From Rhodanobacter sp. (lineage in GTDB: Bacteria > Pseudomonadota > Gammaproteobacteria > Xanthomonadales > Rhodanobacteraceae): DNA of 64,000 nucleotides. Positions 33,876-43,031 of this stretch are shown here, one piece after another. Made by a program: the position numbers and the translations under genes. The notes beneath the pieces are model-generated. The model had not been told where the DNA came from and searched no databases. It was given only the letters and a program-made list of their open reading frames with translations. Location of the stretch: assembly GCA_030148505.1 (NCBI GenBank), contig JASBTI010000004.1:80679-144678 (forward strand), given 5' to 3'. Numbering within the stretch: the first letter of the stretch is position 1; each line of letters begins with the position of its first letter.

Positions 33876-34757
33876 ATGCCCAGCACACCCTTCCACCGCG
33901 ACAGCCACGCCAGCACGGTGCATCTGCCGCCGGGTGAGTGGGCGAGCGTGCTCGACGCCCTGTGCGCGCGGTTCCCGGCGATCGACCGCACGCAATGGCT
34001 GGATCGCATGGCGCGGGGGCGGGTGCTGGACGGGACCGGGCAGGTGATCACGCCACAGACTCGGTATCAGGCGGGGCTGCGTATCCACTATTACCGCGAA
34101 GTGCCGCATGAGACCCCGATCCCGTTCACCGAGACGGTATTGCATGTGGATGAGCATCTGCTGGTGGCAGACAAGCCGCATTTTCTGCCGGTGACACCGG
34201 CCGGCGAATTTGTCGAGGAAACCTTGTTGCGGCGCTTGGTCCGTCGACTGGGCAACCCGCATCTGGTCCCCCTGCACCGGATCGATCGCGCCACGGCAGG
34301 GCTGATGCTGTTTTCGACCGATCCGGCGAGTCGGGCCGCGTATCAGGCGCTGTTTCGTGAGCGAAGGATCGCCAAGCGTTACGAGGCGTTGGCGCCAGCG
34401 TTGCCGGGGTTGGCGTTTCCGCGGGTCCACCGTTCGCGTCTGGTGACTGGTGAGCCATTTTTTCGCATGTGCGAGGTCGCCGGCGCGCCGAACAGCGAGA
34501 CGCGAATCGAGGTGATCGGGCAAGACGACGCTTGCTGGCGTTACGCGTTGTATCCGGTCACCGGCCGCAAGCACCAGTTGCGCGTGCACATGGCCGCACT
34601 GGGCGCGCCGATCCTGCACGACACGCTGTATCCGCGGCTGGCTGAGGCCGCGCCCGATGACAGCTCGCGGCCACTGCAGTTGCTGGCGCAGGCGCTGGCG
34701 TTTGACGATCCGTTGAGCGGCGTGCCGCGTCGTTTCGAGAGTCGCCTGAGCTTGTGA
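33876..34757 (+). CDS. RluA-family pseudouridine synthase
   Basis: A 293-residue enzyme that isomerises uridine in RNA. VPLHRIDRATAGLMLFS carries the catalytic Asp137 in the HRLDxxTSG-type motif; LLVADKPHFLPVTPAG and YALYPVTGRKHQLRVHMAALGAPILHD are the other RluA blocks (Tyr and Lys/Arg active-site residues). No S4 domain is seen before it; the N-terminus (LPPGEWASVLDALCARFPAIDRTQWLDRMARGRVLDGTGQVI) looks like a reduced S4-like module. The RNA target cannot be told from sequence. It is divergent from yaeQ. Confidence 0.9.
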   Translation: MPSTPFHRDSHASTVHLPPGEWASVLDALCARFPAIDRTQWLDRMARGRVLDGTGQVITPQTRYQAGLRIHYYREVPHETPIPFTETVLHVDEHLLVADKPHFLPVTPAGEFVEETLLRRLVRRLGNPHLVPLHRIDRATAGLMLFSTDPASRAAYQALFRERRIAKRYEALAPALPGLAFPRVHRSRLVTGEPFFRMCEVAGAPNSETRIEVIGQDDACWRYALYPVTGRKHQLRVHMAALGAPILHDTLYPRLAEAAPDDSSRPLQLLAQALAFDDPLSGVPRRFESRLSL

Positions 34758-34866
34758 GCAGCCATCGCGCGCGTAGCCGTGGGCGGTCCGTCCGGTCCGT
34801 CAGATACCCCGCGCGGCAATTCCACGCTATCTTGCGCAGCACCAGTCATCCGGGGGAGAGTGATTA

Positions 34867-36879
34867 GTGAGTGCATCCAGATTGTCCGACGCGCAACCGC
34901 ATGCCGAATTGACCGTTCGCGGGGTGGTCATCGGCATTTTGATCACCTTGGTGTTCACTGCGGCCAACGTCTACTTTGGACTGGAGGCGGGCCTGACCTT
35001 TGCCACCTCGATACCGGCTGCGGTGATCTCGATGGCGGTACTGCGCAAGTTTCCCGACGCCAGCATCCAGGAAAACAACATCGTACAGACGATCGCGTCG
35101 GCCGCTGGCACGCTCTCGGCGATCATCTTCGTGCTGCCGGGTCTGGTGATCGTGGGCTGGTGGTCCGGCTTTCCCTACTGGGAGACCATGTTGATCTGCG
35201 GCCTCGGCGGCATCCTCGGAGTGATGTATTCGATCCCGTTGCGTCGTGCGCTGGTGACCCAATCGGATCTCCCCTACCCGGAGGGAGTGGCTTGTGCCGA
35301 GGTGCTCAAGGTCGGTGCCAGCCATCGCCAGAGCATGGCCGATGGTGGTGCCGATGGTGCCGTCGAAGCTGGACAGGCGGGCTTCCGCGCCGTGCTGTGG
35401 GGCGCCTTGGTATCGGCGGTCTTTGCGATAGTTGAGGCTACCCACGTCTTCGCCAAGGATGTGAGCGCGTACTTCCACGTCGGTGATCGTGGTGCTGTCA
35501 CGGGTTTCGATTTCAGTTTGTCCTTCGCCCTGCTTGCGGTGGGGCATCTGGTGGGTCTTTGGGTGGGCATCTCGATGCTGGTCGGCGCTGGCATCGCTTG
35601 GCTCTGGGCCGTACCGCATTACACCGCGCTGGCGCATGCCACGGGTGCTGCCGCCGATGTCGCGAGTGCCGCTTTCGGCACCAAGGTGCGTTTCCTGGGC
35701 GCCGGCACCATCGCGGCGGCGGCGATCTGGACGCTGGTGAAGCTGGTCAAGCCGGTGTCCAGCGGGTTGGCCTCGGCGCTGCGCTCGGCCCGTTTGCGCA
35801 AAGCGGGGCAGGGCGGCGAGCTGCCGCGCACGGAGCTGGACATACCCATCGGCATCGTCGCGATGGTGACGTTGGCGTGCATGTTGCCGATCGCCTGGCT
35901 GCTGGGGGATTTCAGCGCCAGCAACCTGGCATCCCAATTGTGGGTGCTGGTGATCGGTGGCGTGATGTTCGTGGCACTGATGAGTTTCTTCGTGGCGGCG
36001 GTGTGCGGTTACATGGCCGGTCTGGTCGGTTCGTCGAATAGCCCGCTCTCCGGCATCGGCATCCTGGTGATCGTGATCGCTTCGGTATTGCTGGCGCTGG
36101 GCGTGCAACCGCACTTGCCGCCGTCGGCGGGCAAGGCGCTGGTGGCGTTTGCCTTGTTCACGTCCTCGGTAGTGTTTGCCGGCGCAACCATTGCCAACGA
36201 CAACCTGCAGGATCTGAAAACCGGTCAGCTGGTCGATGCCACCCCCTGGAAGCAGCAGGTGGCACTGGTCATCGGCGTGATCGCCGGTGCTTTCATCATT
36301 CCCATGGTCCTCAATCTGCTCAGCAATGCCTATGGCTTCGTCGGCGCCGCCAACGCTACCAAGCAGGCACTGGCCGCGCCTCAGGCGGGCTTGATCGCGG
36401 CACTCGCTCAAGGCGTGTTGCAGCACAATATCGACTGGAGCCTGATCTGGCTGGGCGCGGCGATCGGCGGGGGCATCATCGCGATCGACGAGGTGCTCGG
36501 CCTGGCCGGTACCCCGGTGCGGCTGCCGCCGCTGGCGGTGGGGCTGGGTATCTATCTGCCTAGCGAAGTCACCCTCATGATCGTGGTCGGTGCTTTCGTG
36601 GGCTGGTACTACGACCGTCGCGCCGCACGCTCACCTCGGCCGGACGATACGCGCCAATTGGGCATCCTGATGGCTTCGGGTCTGATCGTGGGCGAGAGCA
36701 TCATCGGGGTGGTGATTGCTGCTGTCGTCGTATTCTCGGGTGATAACGCACCTCTGGCCCTGGTCGGTGCGCGCTTCGGCACCGCGTCGATCTGGATGGG
36801 CGGTACCGCCTTTGTGTTGGTGAGTCTGGCGCTTTATACCTGGGTGGCGAAGTTGGGTCGCCCGCGAGGTGCCTCGTAA
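34867..36879 (+). CDS. OPT family oligopeptide transporter
   Basis: A 670-residue polytopic membrane protein (about 14-16 helices). The head LTVRGVVIGILITLVFTAANVYFGLEAGLTFATSIPAAVISMAVLRKF and FPYWETMLICGLGGILGVMYSIPLRRALV...DLPYPEGVACAEVLKVG are signatures of the bacterial OPT group. The family takes up peptides or metal chelates using proton motive force; the bacterial branch is mostly uncharacterised. It starts at GTG 34867, with GGGGGAGAG upstream. It is a single-gene unit between the RluA-type gene and mprF. Confidence 0.93.
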   Translation: MSASRLSDAQPHAELTVRGVVIGILITLVFTAANVYFGLEAGLTFATSIPAAVISMAVLRKFPDASIQENNIVQTIASAAGTLSAIIFVLPGLVIVGWWSGFPYWETMLICGLGGILGVMYSIPLRRALVTQSDLPYPEGVACAEVLKVGASHRQSMADGGADGAVEAGQAGFRAVLWGALVSAVFAIVEATHVFAKDVSAYFHVGDRGAVTGFDFSLSFALLAVGHLVGLWVGISMLVGAGIAWLWAVPHYTALAHATGAAADVASAAFGTKVRFLGAGTIAAAAIWTLVKLVKPVSSGLASALRSARLRKAGQGGELPRTELDIPIGIVAMVTLACMLPIAWLLGDFSASNLASQLWVLVIGGVMFVALMSFFVAAVCGYMAGLVGSSNSPLSGIGILVIVIASVLLALGVQPHLPPSAGKALVAFALFTSSVVFAGATIANDNLQDLKTGQLVDATPWKQQVALVIGVIAGAFIIPMVLNLLSNAYGFVGAANATKQALAAPQAGLIAALAQGVLQHNIDWSLIWLGAAIGGGIIAIDEVLGLAGTPVRLPPLAVGLGIYLPSEVTLMIVVGAFVGWYYDRRAARSPRPDDTRQLGILMASGLIVGESIIGVVIAAVVVFSGDNAPLALVGARFGTASIWMGGTAFVLVSLALYTWVAKLGRPRGAS

Positions 36880-37020
36880 GCCGGGGTTACCCCCCGGGTT
36901 GGGTCAGTGCTGCGTCGGGGACACTTCTGGTGGAGGAACGACGAAGGGTCGCGATGGATTCAGGGTCGGGCAAGGATTAGGTCCTAAACTTGCGCCCTCA
37001 TCAGGGGAGTTCGTGATCGC

Positions 37021-39630
37021 GTGGAGCAGGAAAAAATCGAGCCGACGCTGAGCGCCGAGCAGGTTCTGGCGCCACCCAGTCAGCGCATGGTGTTGCTGCG
37101 TCGGGCGGTCGGGCCGCTGTTGTCAGTGGCGATGCTGTGCCTGGCGTTGTGGGCGCTGCACCTGCTGGCACGCTCGGTGGATTACCACCAGGTTCGCCGC
37201 TACGTGCAGGGGCTGTCGGACGCACGCCTGTTACTGGCAATGCTGTTCACCGCGCTCGGCTATGCGGTAATGACCTTGTACGACCGTTTCGGGCTGGCCT
37301 CGATCGGGCGACATCTGCCATGGCGCCGGGTCAGCCTGATTGCCTTTATCAGCTATGCGTTCAGCAACGCGGTAGGCATGTCGCTGCTGGTTTCCGGCTC
37401 GATCCGCTACCGCTTCTATATCCAGAACGGCCTGTCTACCGGCGAGGTAGCCCGTGTGGTGCTGTTCTGCACCACCAGCTTCTGGCTCGGCCTGCTGACG
37501 TTAAGCGGGGTGACACTGTGGTATGTGGCGCTGCCCGTGGATTTCCCCTTGGCGACTTTGCGGTTGCCGGCCGCTGCGCTGCTGACCGCGGCACCGCTGG
37601 CGTGGTTGGTGCTCGGCGGCCTGGTCAAGCGACCGCTGCGAATCGGGCGCTGGCATCTGAGTTTCCCCTCGGTGGTGGCAGGGGTCCGTCAGATTCTGGT
37701 TGGCGCCTTCGATTGGGCGTTGGCCGCGGCCGTGTTGTACGTGCTGATGCCGGACCAGTTGAACCATGGTTTCGGGCATTTCCTGGCGATCTTCATGATC
37801 GCCCAGATGATCGGATTGATCAGCCACGTGCCGGGTGGGTTGGGCGTGTTCGAGGCAGTAATGCTGGCCGGGTTCGGTGCCACGGGCAACGAGGCATTGA
37901 CGGCGCCGATCCTGGGTGCGCTGGCGGCATTCCGGGTGGTTTATTACCTGTTGCCGCTATGTGCGGCGACCGTGCTGGTGTTGCAGCGCGAGGCGCGCGG
38001 CCTGCGCCAGAAATCCCTGCTGAAGCCGTGGTTCACGGGTCTGCTGCCCTCGTTTTTCGCCGGTCTTACCTTGGTGTCCGGCGTGGTATTGCTGTTCTCC
38101 GGTGCGACCCGCGCCGTACCCGATCGCATGGCCATCCTGCGCCATCTGGTGCCGCTATCGGTGCTGGAGGTTTCGCACCTGCTGGCCAGCGTGATCGGCA
38201 TGCTGCTGCTGATTGTCGCCCGTGGTCTGCAACGCCGTCTCGACGCGGCCTATGTGCTGACCTTGGTGCTGCTGGTAGCCGGAGCGGTGTTCTCCCTGCT
38301 CAAGGGCATCGACTACGAAGAGGCCACCCTGCTTACGCTGCTGGCGTTGGCGCTGGCGCCGGCTCATCGGTTGTTCTACCGGCGGGCCTCGCTGTTCAGC
38401 ACCAGCTTTACGCCTGGCTGGATTCTGGCGATCGTGGCGATTCTCGGTTGTGCCACCTGGCTGGTGATGTTCAGCTACAAGCATGTCGAGTACAGCGACA
38501 CACTGTGGTGGGAATTCAGCTTTCACCAGGGTGGCGCACCACGAGCGCTGCGGGCGCTGGTGGCGGCCGCAGCTGCTGGCTTGTTGTTTGCGCTGGCCAG
38601 TCTGATCCGGCCGTTGCGGCTATCGCGGGAGCTGCCCGGCGAAGCGGAGTTGGCGCAGGCGCTGCCGTTGATCAAGCAATTTCCCTCGGCGCAGGCGCAT
38701 CTGGCCCTGATGGCCGACAAGACCCTGCTGTTCGACACCGCGCACAAGGCGTTTGTGATGTACGGCGTCGCCGGCCGCAGCTGGATCACCATGGGCGATC
38801 CGGTCGGCGTGGACGAGGATGCACGCCGCGAACTGGTGTGGACCTTTCTGGAGCAGTGCGAGCACGCCGGCGGCTGGCCGGTGTTCTACCAGGTCAGCCC
38901 GGCGGCGCTGGATCTGTACCTGGAAGTGGGCATGAATCTGCTGAAAATCGGTGAGGAGGCGCGGGTGCGGCTGGATACCTTCAACCTCGACGGCAAGTCG
39001 AAAAAGACCTTGCGGGGCACCGTCAACAAGCTGGCCCGCGACGGACTGCGGCTGGAGATCGTGCCGGCCGAGGCGGTGGGGGCGCTGCTGCCGCGCCTGA
39101 GGCAAGTCTCCGATGCCTGGATGCGCGACAAGAAGGTGCGCGAGAAGCGCTTTTCCATGGGCGCTTTCGATCCACGCTACCTGGTGCGCACACCGATGGC
39201 GGTGGTCTGGCAGGGTGAGCAGGTCGTGGCATTTGCCAACCTGTTTCTCAGCGAGACCCGGCAGGAAGCTTCGGTGGATCTGATGCGCCATTTGCCCGAT
39301 GGGCCTACCGGCATCATGGATTACCTGTTTGTCGAACTGATGCAGTGGGCGAGGCAGGAAGGGTATCACTGGTTCAATCTGGGCATGGCGCCCCTGGCCG
39401 GGCTGCAGAACCGTCGCCAGGCGCCGCTGTGGAACCGCTTTGGTGCGTTGGTGTTCGGGCGCGGTGAACGTTTCTACAATTTCCGCGGTCTGCAACGCTA
39501 CAAGGACAAATTCGACCCCGAATGGGAGCCGCGCTACATGGCTGTTCCCCGTGGCATCGCGCTGCCGATGATCCTGACCAATGTGGCCAGCCTGATCTCC
39601 GGCGGACTCTCCGGCGTGGTACGCCGATGA
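37021..39630 (+). CDS. mprF: Lysyl-phosphatidylglycerol synthase/flippase MprF
   Basis: An 869-residue membrane protein. The N-terminal part (to about residue 510) has many hydrophobic helices, with the flippase signature GGLGVFEAVML and SYAFSNAVGMSLLVSGSIRYRFYI. The C-terminal cytosolic DUF2156 domain (about 540-869) carries GRSWITMGDPVG, WPVFYQVSPAALDLYLEVGMNLLKIGEEA, and MDYLFVELMQWARQEGYHWFNLGMAPLAG. It transfers lysine from Lys-tRNA to phosphatidylglycerol and flips the product, reducing negative surface charge and giving resistance to cationic peptides and acid. GTG at 37021 follows GGGGAG after a longer than usual spacing. Its stop overlaps the start of the next gene (ATGA). Confidence 0.95.
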   Translation: MEQEKIEPTLSAEQVLAPPSQRMVLLRRAVGPLLSVAMLCLALWALHLLARSVDYHQVRRYVQGLSDARLLLAMLFTALGYAVMTLYDRFGLASIGRHLPWRRVSLIAFISYAFSNAVGMSLLVSGSIRYRFYIQNGLSTGEVARVVLFCTTSFWLGLLTLSGVTLWYVALPVDFPLATLRLPAAALLTAAPLAWLVLGGLVKRPLRIGRWHLSFPSVVAGVRQILVGAFDWALAAAVLYVLMPDQLNHGFGHFLAIFMIAQMIGLISHVPGGLGVFEAVMLAGFGATGNEALTAPILGALAAFRVVYYLLPLCAATVLVLQREARGLRQKSLLKPWFTGLLPSFFAGLTLVSGVVLLFSGATRAVPDRMAILRHLVPLSVLEVSHLLASVIGMLLLIVARGLQRRLDAAYVLTLVLLVAGAVFSLLKGIDYEEATLLTLLALALAPAHRLFYRRASLFSTSFTPGWILAIVAILGCATWLVMFSYKHVEYSDTLWWEFSFHQGGAPRALRALVAAAAAGLLFALASLIRPLRLSRELPGEAELAQALPLIKQFPSAQAHLALMADKTLLFDTAHKAFVMYGVAGRSWITMGDPVGVDEDARRELVWTFLEQCEHAGGWPVFYQVSPAALDLYLEVGMNLLKIGEEARVRLDTFNLDGKSKKTLRGTVNKLARDGLRLEIVPAEAVGALLPRLRQVSDAWMRDKKVREKRFSMGAFDPRYLVRTPMAVVWQGEQVVAFANLFLSETRQEASVDLMRHLPDGPTGIMDYLFVELMQWARQEGYHWFNLGMAPLAGLQNRRQAPLWNRFGALVFGRGERFYNFRGLQRYKDKFDPEWEPRYMAVPRGIALPMILTNVASLISGGLSGVVRR

Positions 39631-40439
39631 AACACAGGAAGACAATCATGCTGGCTACCCTGGGTGCGGGTCTGATGAGTATCGCGCTGATCTGGAACCC
39701 GTTCTCACGGGTCAGCCTGGAAAAGGCGACCGTAGTATTGCCGGCCAGCACCACGGTCGCGGCGCCGCCCGGCAAGACCGACGTGATGACCATCATCTAT
39801 TCCGGCGACGGCGGCTGGGCCGACCTCGACAAGCAATTGGGCAAGGCCTTTGTGGCCGACGGCATCCCGGTGCTCGGCGTCAGTACCTTCAAGTATTTCT
39901 GGCGTAACCGCTCGCCCGAGCAGTCGGCCGCGCAACTTGATGCGCTGATGACCAAGTACCTGGCGAAGTGGCACAAGCGGCGCGTATGGATGGTGGGTTT
40001 CTCCTTCGGTGCCGATGTGCTGCCCACCCTCATCGACAAGCTGAGTGCCGCCAATCGCGCGCGGATCAGCCAGCTGGTGTTGTTGTCGCCGGGCAGGGAC
40101 CTGAACTTCGAGATCGAACTGCAGGGTTACATGATCAGCCCCGGTTGGTGGAAGGAACACCTCAAGACCGCGCTTGAACACATCAATCCGGTCAGGCACT
40201 ACCCCTCGCTGCCACCGTTGCTGGCGCTGCAGGGCAAGCCGCCGGTGACCTGCTACTACGGCTTCGACGACAGCGCCGACAGCCTCTGCACCGAGCCCAA
40301 CCTGCCGTCCTGGGTCACTGTGCACGGCAAGAAAGGTGGCCACCATTTCGACGGCGGCTATCAGCCGCTGGCCGCGCAGATGCTGCGGGAGATGCCGGCG
40401 GACTCTGCAAAATCGGCCGCTGCCGGCGTTGCGCCTTGA
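39627..40439 (+). CDS. AcvB/VirJ-type lysyl-phosphatidylglycerol hydrolase-like protein
   Basis: A 270-residue exported alpha/beta-hydrolase. Signal/anchor MKHRKTIMLATLGAGLMSIALI, then IIYSGDGGWADLDKQLGKAF, the nucleophile elbow GFSFG (Ser126) in VWMVGFSFGADVLPTLIDKL, CYYGFDDSADSLC and a likely catalytic His in KGGHHFDGGY. This matches the VirJ/AcvB C-terminal domain. In Rhizobium and Agrobacterium such proteins (AtvA/AcvB) sit downstream of an MprF homolog and hydrolyse lysyl-phosphatidylglycerol in the periplasm. Here it begins at 39627 inside the mprF stop codon (ATGA), so synthesis and turnover of the lipid are translationally coupled. It is a single-domain form, unlike the two-domain AcvB. 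Confidence 0.87.
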   Translation: MKHRKTIMLATLGAGLMSIALIWNPFSRVSLEKATVVLPASTTVAAPPGKTDVMTIIYSGDGGWADLDKQLGKAFVADGIPVLGVSTFKYFWRNRSPEQSAAQLDALMTKYLAKWHKRRVWMVGFSFGADVLPTLIDKLSAANRARISQLVLLSPGRDLNFEIELQGYMISPGWWKEHLKTALEHINPVRHYPSLPPLLALQGKPPVTCYYGFDDSADSLCTEPNLPSWVTVHGKKGGHHFDGGYQPLAAQMLREMPADSAKSAAAGVAP

Positions 40440-40723
40440 TGAGTAGAGCTTGCGTGCGCTCGAAGGGTGCAGAACCAGACGCCGTCACATGATCCAGCGC
40501 GCCGGCAAGTTTGATATGAAGGGGATGGCACACATCAGCCGTTCTCATTGCACTGTATGGCGAAGCAAGACCTGCCCGTTTACCTCTTTGTGGCGTGTAT
40601 AAAGACCGGCTCGGAATGTTCGCAACCCAGCTTGCAGGCAGGGCAGATATCCGCTGATTCCGCGTTCCGGTTACGACAGCCCGTTACAATGCCGTCCTTA
40701 GCCTTGCCGCCGAAGAGCCTGAT

Positions 40724-41794
40724 GTGACCCAAACCGGGATTTTTGCGGCGACGCCGGATGCGGCGTTGGCCGCGTTGTTTGTACCTTTCGAGACCTCGGC
40801 GCTGGCGCTGCCGGCGGACGGGCGTGTGCTGTTTCTGCGCGCACGGGCGGGCGTGCGCCTGCGCGAGATGGCGCAGCCCGGCTGGTTGTGCGAGCAGAGC
40901 TTCATGCCGTTTGCCGATGAGCTGGCGCGCAACGGCTTGCGTGTGGGTGAGCCACAAACCGACCAGCGTTTTTCGCAGGTGCTGGTGTTGCCGCCGCGGC
41001 AGCGCGACGAGGCGCGTGCCCTGTTGGCGCGCGCCCTGAGTCACCTCGCCGTGGGCGGCACCGTGGTAGCGGCGATGTCGAACACCGAGGGGGCCAAATC
41101 GGGTGAGGCCGATCTGGCGAGGCTGACCGGTGCCGTGCAGCATCTGTCCAAGCACAAGTGCCGGGTGTTCTGGAGTACGCCGGATGATGCGAGCAGGGAT
41201 CGGTCGCTGCTGGCCGAGTGGCTGGCACTGGACACGCCGCGGGCGATCGTCGACGGCTATGTCAGCCGGCCCGGACTGTTTGCCTGGGATCGCATCGACC
41301 GGGCTTCGGCGCTGCTGGCGGCACATTTGCCGGACGATCTGCACGGCCGTGTCGCCGATCTCGGCGCCGGCTACGGGTATCTCGCCACGGAGGTGATCGC
41401 GCGGTGCCCACGCGTCGAGGCGATCGACCTGTACGAAGCCGAGGCGCGGGCGTTGGAGCCGGCGCGGGTCAACCTGGCGCGTGCACAGCGTGCCTGCGGC
41501 CGCGAGGTGGCCATGGCCGTGCACTGGCACGATGTTACCCGCGGCCTCACGCAACGCTATGACGCCATCGTCAGCAACCCGCCCTTTCATCAGGGGCGCG
41601 CCGATCTGCCGCAACTGGGGCGCGCCTTCATCACCAGCGCAGCGGATGCGCTGGTGCCGGATGGCCGCTTATGGCTGGTGGCGAACCGGCATCTGCCGTA
41701 TGAGGCGATACTCACGGCGCGTTTCCGCGAGGTGCATACGCGGGTGACAAAGGAAGGATTCAAGGTGATTGAAGCGGTGGGAGTACGTCGATGA
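40724..41794 (+). CDS. rsmC: 16S rRNA (guanine1207-N2)-methyltransferase-like protein
   Basis: A 356-residue RsmC-type methyltransferase. The C-terminal half holds the SAM-binding RVADLGAGYGYLATEV and the catalytic NPPFHQG; a related but degenerate methyltransferase-like domain forms the N-terminal half (VGGTVVAAMSNTEGAK, LTGAVQHLSKHKCRVFWS), a known feature of RsmC. The enzyme methylates G1207 in 16S rRNA of the small subunit. It starts at GTG 40724 (CCTGAT precedes; weak ribosome site). Its stop overlaps the rsuA start (ATGA), linking two 16S rRNA modification enzymes. RlmG would be longer; assignment to RsmC rather than RlmG is by length and neighbours. Confidence 0.85.
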   Translation: MTQTGIFAATPDAALAALFVPFETSALALPADGRVLFLRARAGVRLREMAQPGWLCEQSFMPFADELARNGLRVGEPQTDQRFSQVLVLPPRQRDEARALLARALSHLAVGGTVVAAMSNTEGAKSGEADLARLTGAVQHLSKHKCRVFWSTPDDASRDRSLLAEWLALDTPRAIVDGYVSRPGLFAWDRIDRASALLAAHLPDDLHGRVADLGAGYGYLATEVIARCPRVEAIDLYEAEARALEPARVNLARAQRACGREVAMAVHWHDVTRGLTQRYDAIVSNPPFHQGRADLPQLGRAFITSAADALVPDGRLWLVANRHLPYEAILTARFREVHTRVTKEGFKVIEAVGVRR

Positions 41795-42492
41795 AACTGG
41801 TCAAGCTGATCGCCAACCTCGGTTACGGCAGTCGCAAGGATGTGGCGCAGATGTTCCGCGCCGGCCGCATCACCGATGCCGACGGCGAGGTGTTGTACGC
41901 CGATGATGTGGTGGCGCACGAGACCATTCGTGTCGACGACGAGCCGCTGGATCCGCCAGCCGGCCTGGTGCTGATGATGAACAAGCCGCTCGGCGTTACC
42001 TGCTCGCGCAAGGACCCGGGGCGGATCGTGTATGACCTGCTGCCGCCGCGCTACACCGTGCGCTCACCGGTGCTGTCCAGCGTCGGGCGGCTCGACCGGG
42101 ATACCAGCGGGCTGCTGCTGTTCACCGACGACGGCGCCTTGCTGCACCGGATCATCGCGCCCAAGGCGCAGGTCGCCAAGGTGTACGAGGCGACCCTGGC
42201 GCAGGATCTGCGCGGCGACGAAGGCGAGCTGTTTGCCAGCGGCACGATGCTGCTGGAGTCGGAGAAGGAGCCGCTGGCGCCGGCCACTCTGGCGGTGCTG
42301 GGGCCACGCCACGCCAGACTTACGGTGACCGAGGGGCGCTACCACCAGGTGCGGCGGATGTTCGCCGCGGCGGGCAACCATGTGGAAACCTTGCAGCGGG
42401 TTTCCGTGGGCCAGCTCACGCTTGGGGATCTGCCGCAAGGCGAATGGCGCGTACTCGATGCTGACGATGTCGGCCTGATCTTTGCGGCGTAG
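41791..42492 (+). CDS. rsuA: 16S rRNA pseudouridine(516) synthase
   Basis: A 233-residue enzyme. The N-terminal S4 domain (MKLVKLIANLGYGSRKDVAQMFRAGRITDADGEVL) is followed by the RsuA catalytic domain: KPLGVTCSRKDPGRIVYDLLP, then SVGRLDRDTSGLLLFTDDG with Asp102 at the same number as in E. coli RsuA, and EGRYHQVRRMFAAAGNHVETLQRVSVG. It makes pseudouridine 516 in 16S rRNA. It is coupled to rsmC by ATGA overlap. Unusually, its stop TAG (42490-42492) lies within the left arm of a palindromic repeat, so the repeat supplies the end of the protein (LIFAA). Confidence 0.93.
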   Translation: MKLVKLIANLGYGSRKDVAQMFRAGRITDADGEVLYADDVVAHETIRVDDEPLDPPAGLVLMMNKPLGVTCSRKDPGRIVYDLLPPRYTVRSPVLSSVGRLDRDTSGLLLFTDDGALLHRIIAPKAQVAKVYEATLAQDLRGDEGELFASGTMLLESEKEPLAPATLAVLGPRHARLTVTEGRYHQVRRMFAAAGNHVETLQRVSVGQLTLGDLPQGEWRVLDADDVGLIFAA

Positions 42493-42553
42493 GGCGGGCA
42501 CGGCCCACCGTATGGGTTCCGGTGAGGAGGTGGCGGACGGTGTCCGCCCTACG
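42488..42553. repeat. REP-like inverted repeat overlapping the rsuA stop
   Basis: Two 22-base arms (42488-42509 and 42532-42553) face each other across 22 bases. Read inward from each end they share CGTAGGGCGG and then differ at six or so places before CC. The left arm contains the rsuA stop TAG. The pair lies between convergent rsuA and ykgJ. It differs in core sequence from the pair at 12139-12213. Confidence 0.7.
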
Positions 42554-42638
42554 TGGGTGCGGTTTTACGCAGGTGTCGGCTTGATCTTCGCCATGTGTGT
42601 TCCGGTGACGGGTCGGCGGAGGGTGTCCGCGGCTCGGG

Positions 42639-42971
42639 TTACAGGACGTGCACGGGAGTGGGGATGGCTGCGCCGAACCACTTTTGCCGCTCCTCGCGGC
42701 AGCTCGGGCTACCCATCGCATATTTACGGCAAATCGAGGGACGATCCTCGTAGATGGTGCAGCGCGAGGTGTTCGGATCGACCGCGGCACACCAGCCGTC
42801 CTCGCCCTTGGCCAGGGTTTCCATGCCGTGGAGATCGCGATGGATCAGCCATTCCGGCACATGGTCGTCAGGCATCAGCACCACGGTGAGGCGACAGCAT
42901 ACGGCCTCGCAAGTCGTGCACTGCACGCTCTGGTCGACGCTTTCCGCGTAGGGATCGGGGAGATTGTTCAC
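42639..42971 (-). CDS. YkgJ family cysteine cluster protein
   Basis: A 110-residue protein. CTTCEAVCCRL near the N-terminus, GWCAAVDPNTSRCTIYEDRPSICRKY, and PSCREERQKWFG carry the eight conserved cysteines of the CxxCxxCC family, which probably bind a zinc or an Fe-S cluster. Its function is not established; it is widespread and usually single. About 60 bases separate it from DUF1415 upstream on the same strand. It is convergent with rsuA, and the gap of about 150 bases holds the repeat. Confidence 0.9.
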   Translation of the reverse strand: MNNLPDPYAESVDQSVQCTTCEAVCCRLTVVLMPDDHVPEWLIHRDLHGMETLAKGEDGWCAAVDPNTSRCTIYEDRPSICRKYAMGSPSCREERQKWFGAAIPTPVHVL

Positions 42972-43031
42972 CCCCCAGTATGACGGTATCGGTCGGGGTT
43001 CATATGAACCGATGGCCGCGGTGAGTCCCGG

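Noticed and set aside
34864..36426. 520-codon open frame antisense to the OPT transporter gene
   Set aside because: Low-complexity His/Arg/Asp/Gln-rich translation, opposite a clear membrane transporter.
37137..38954. 605-codon open frame in another frame of mprF
   Set aside because: Gly/Arg/Ala-rich shadow; mprF helices and DUF2156 motifs are in the accepted frame.
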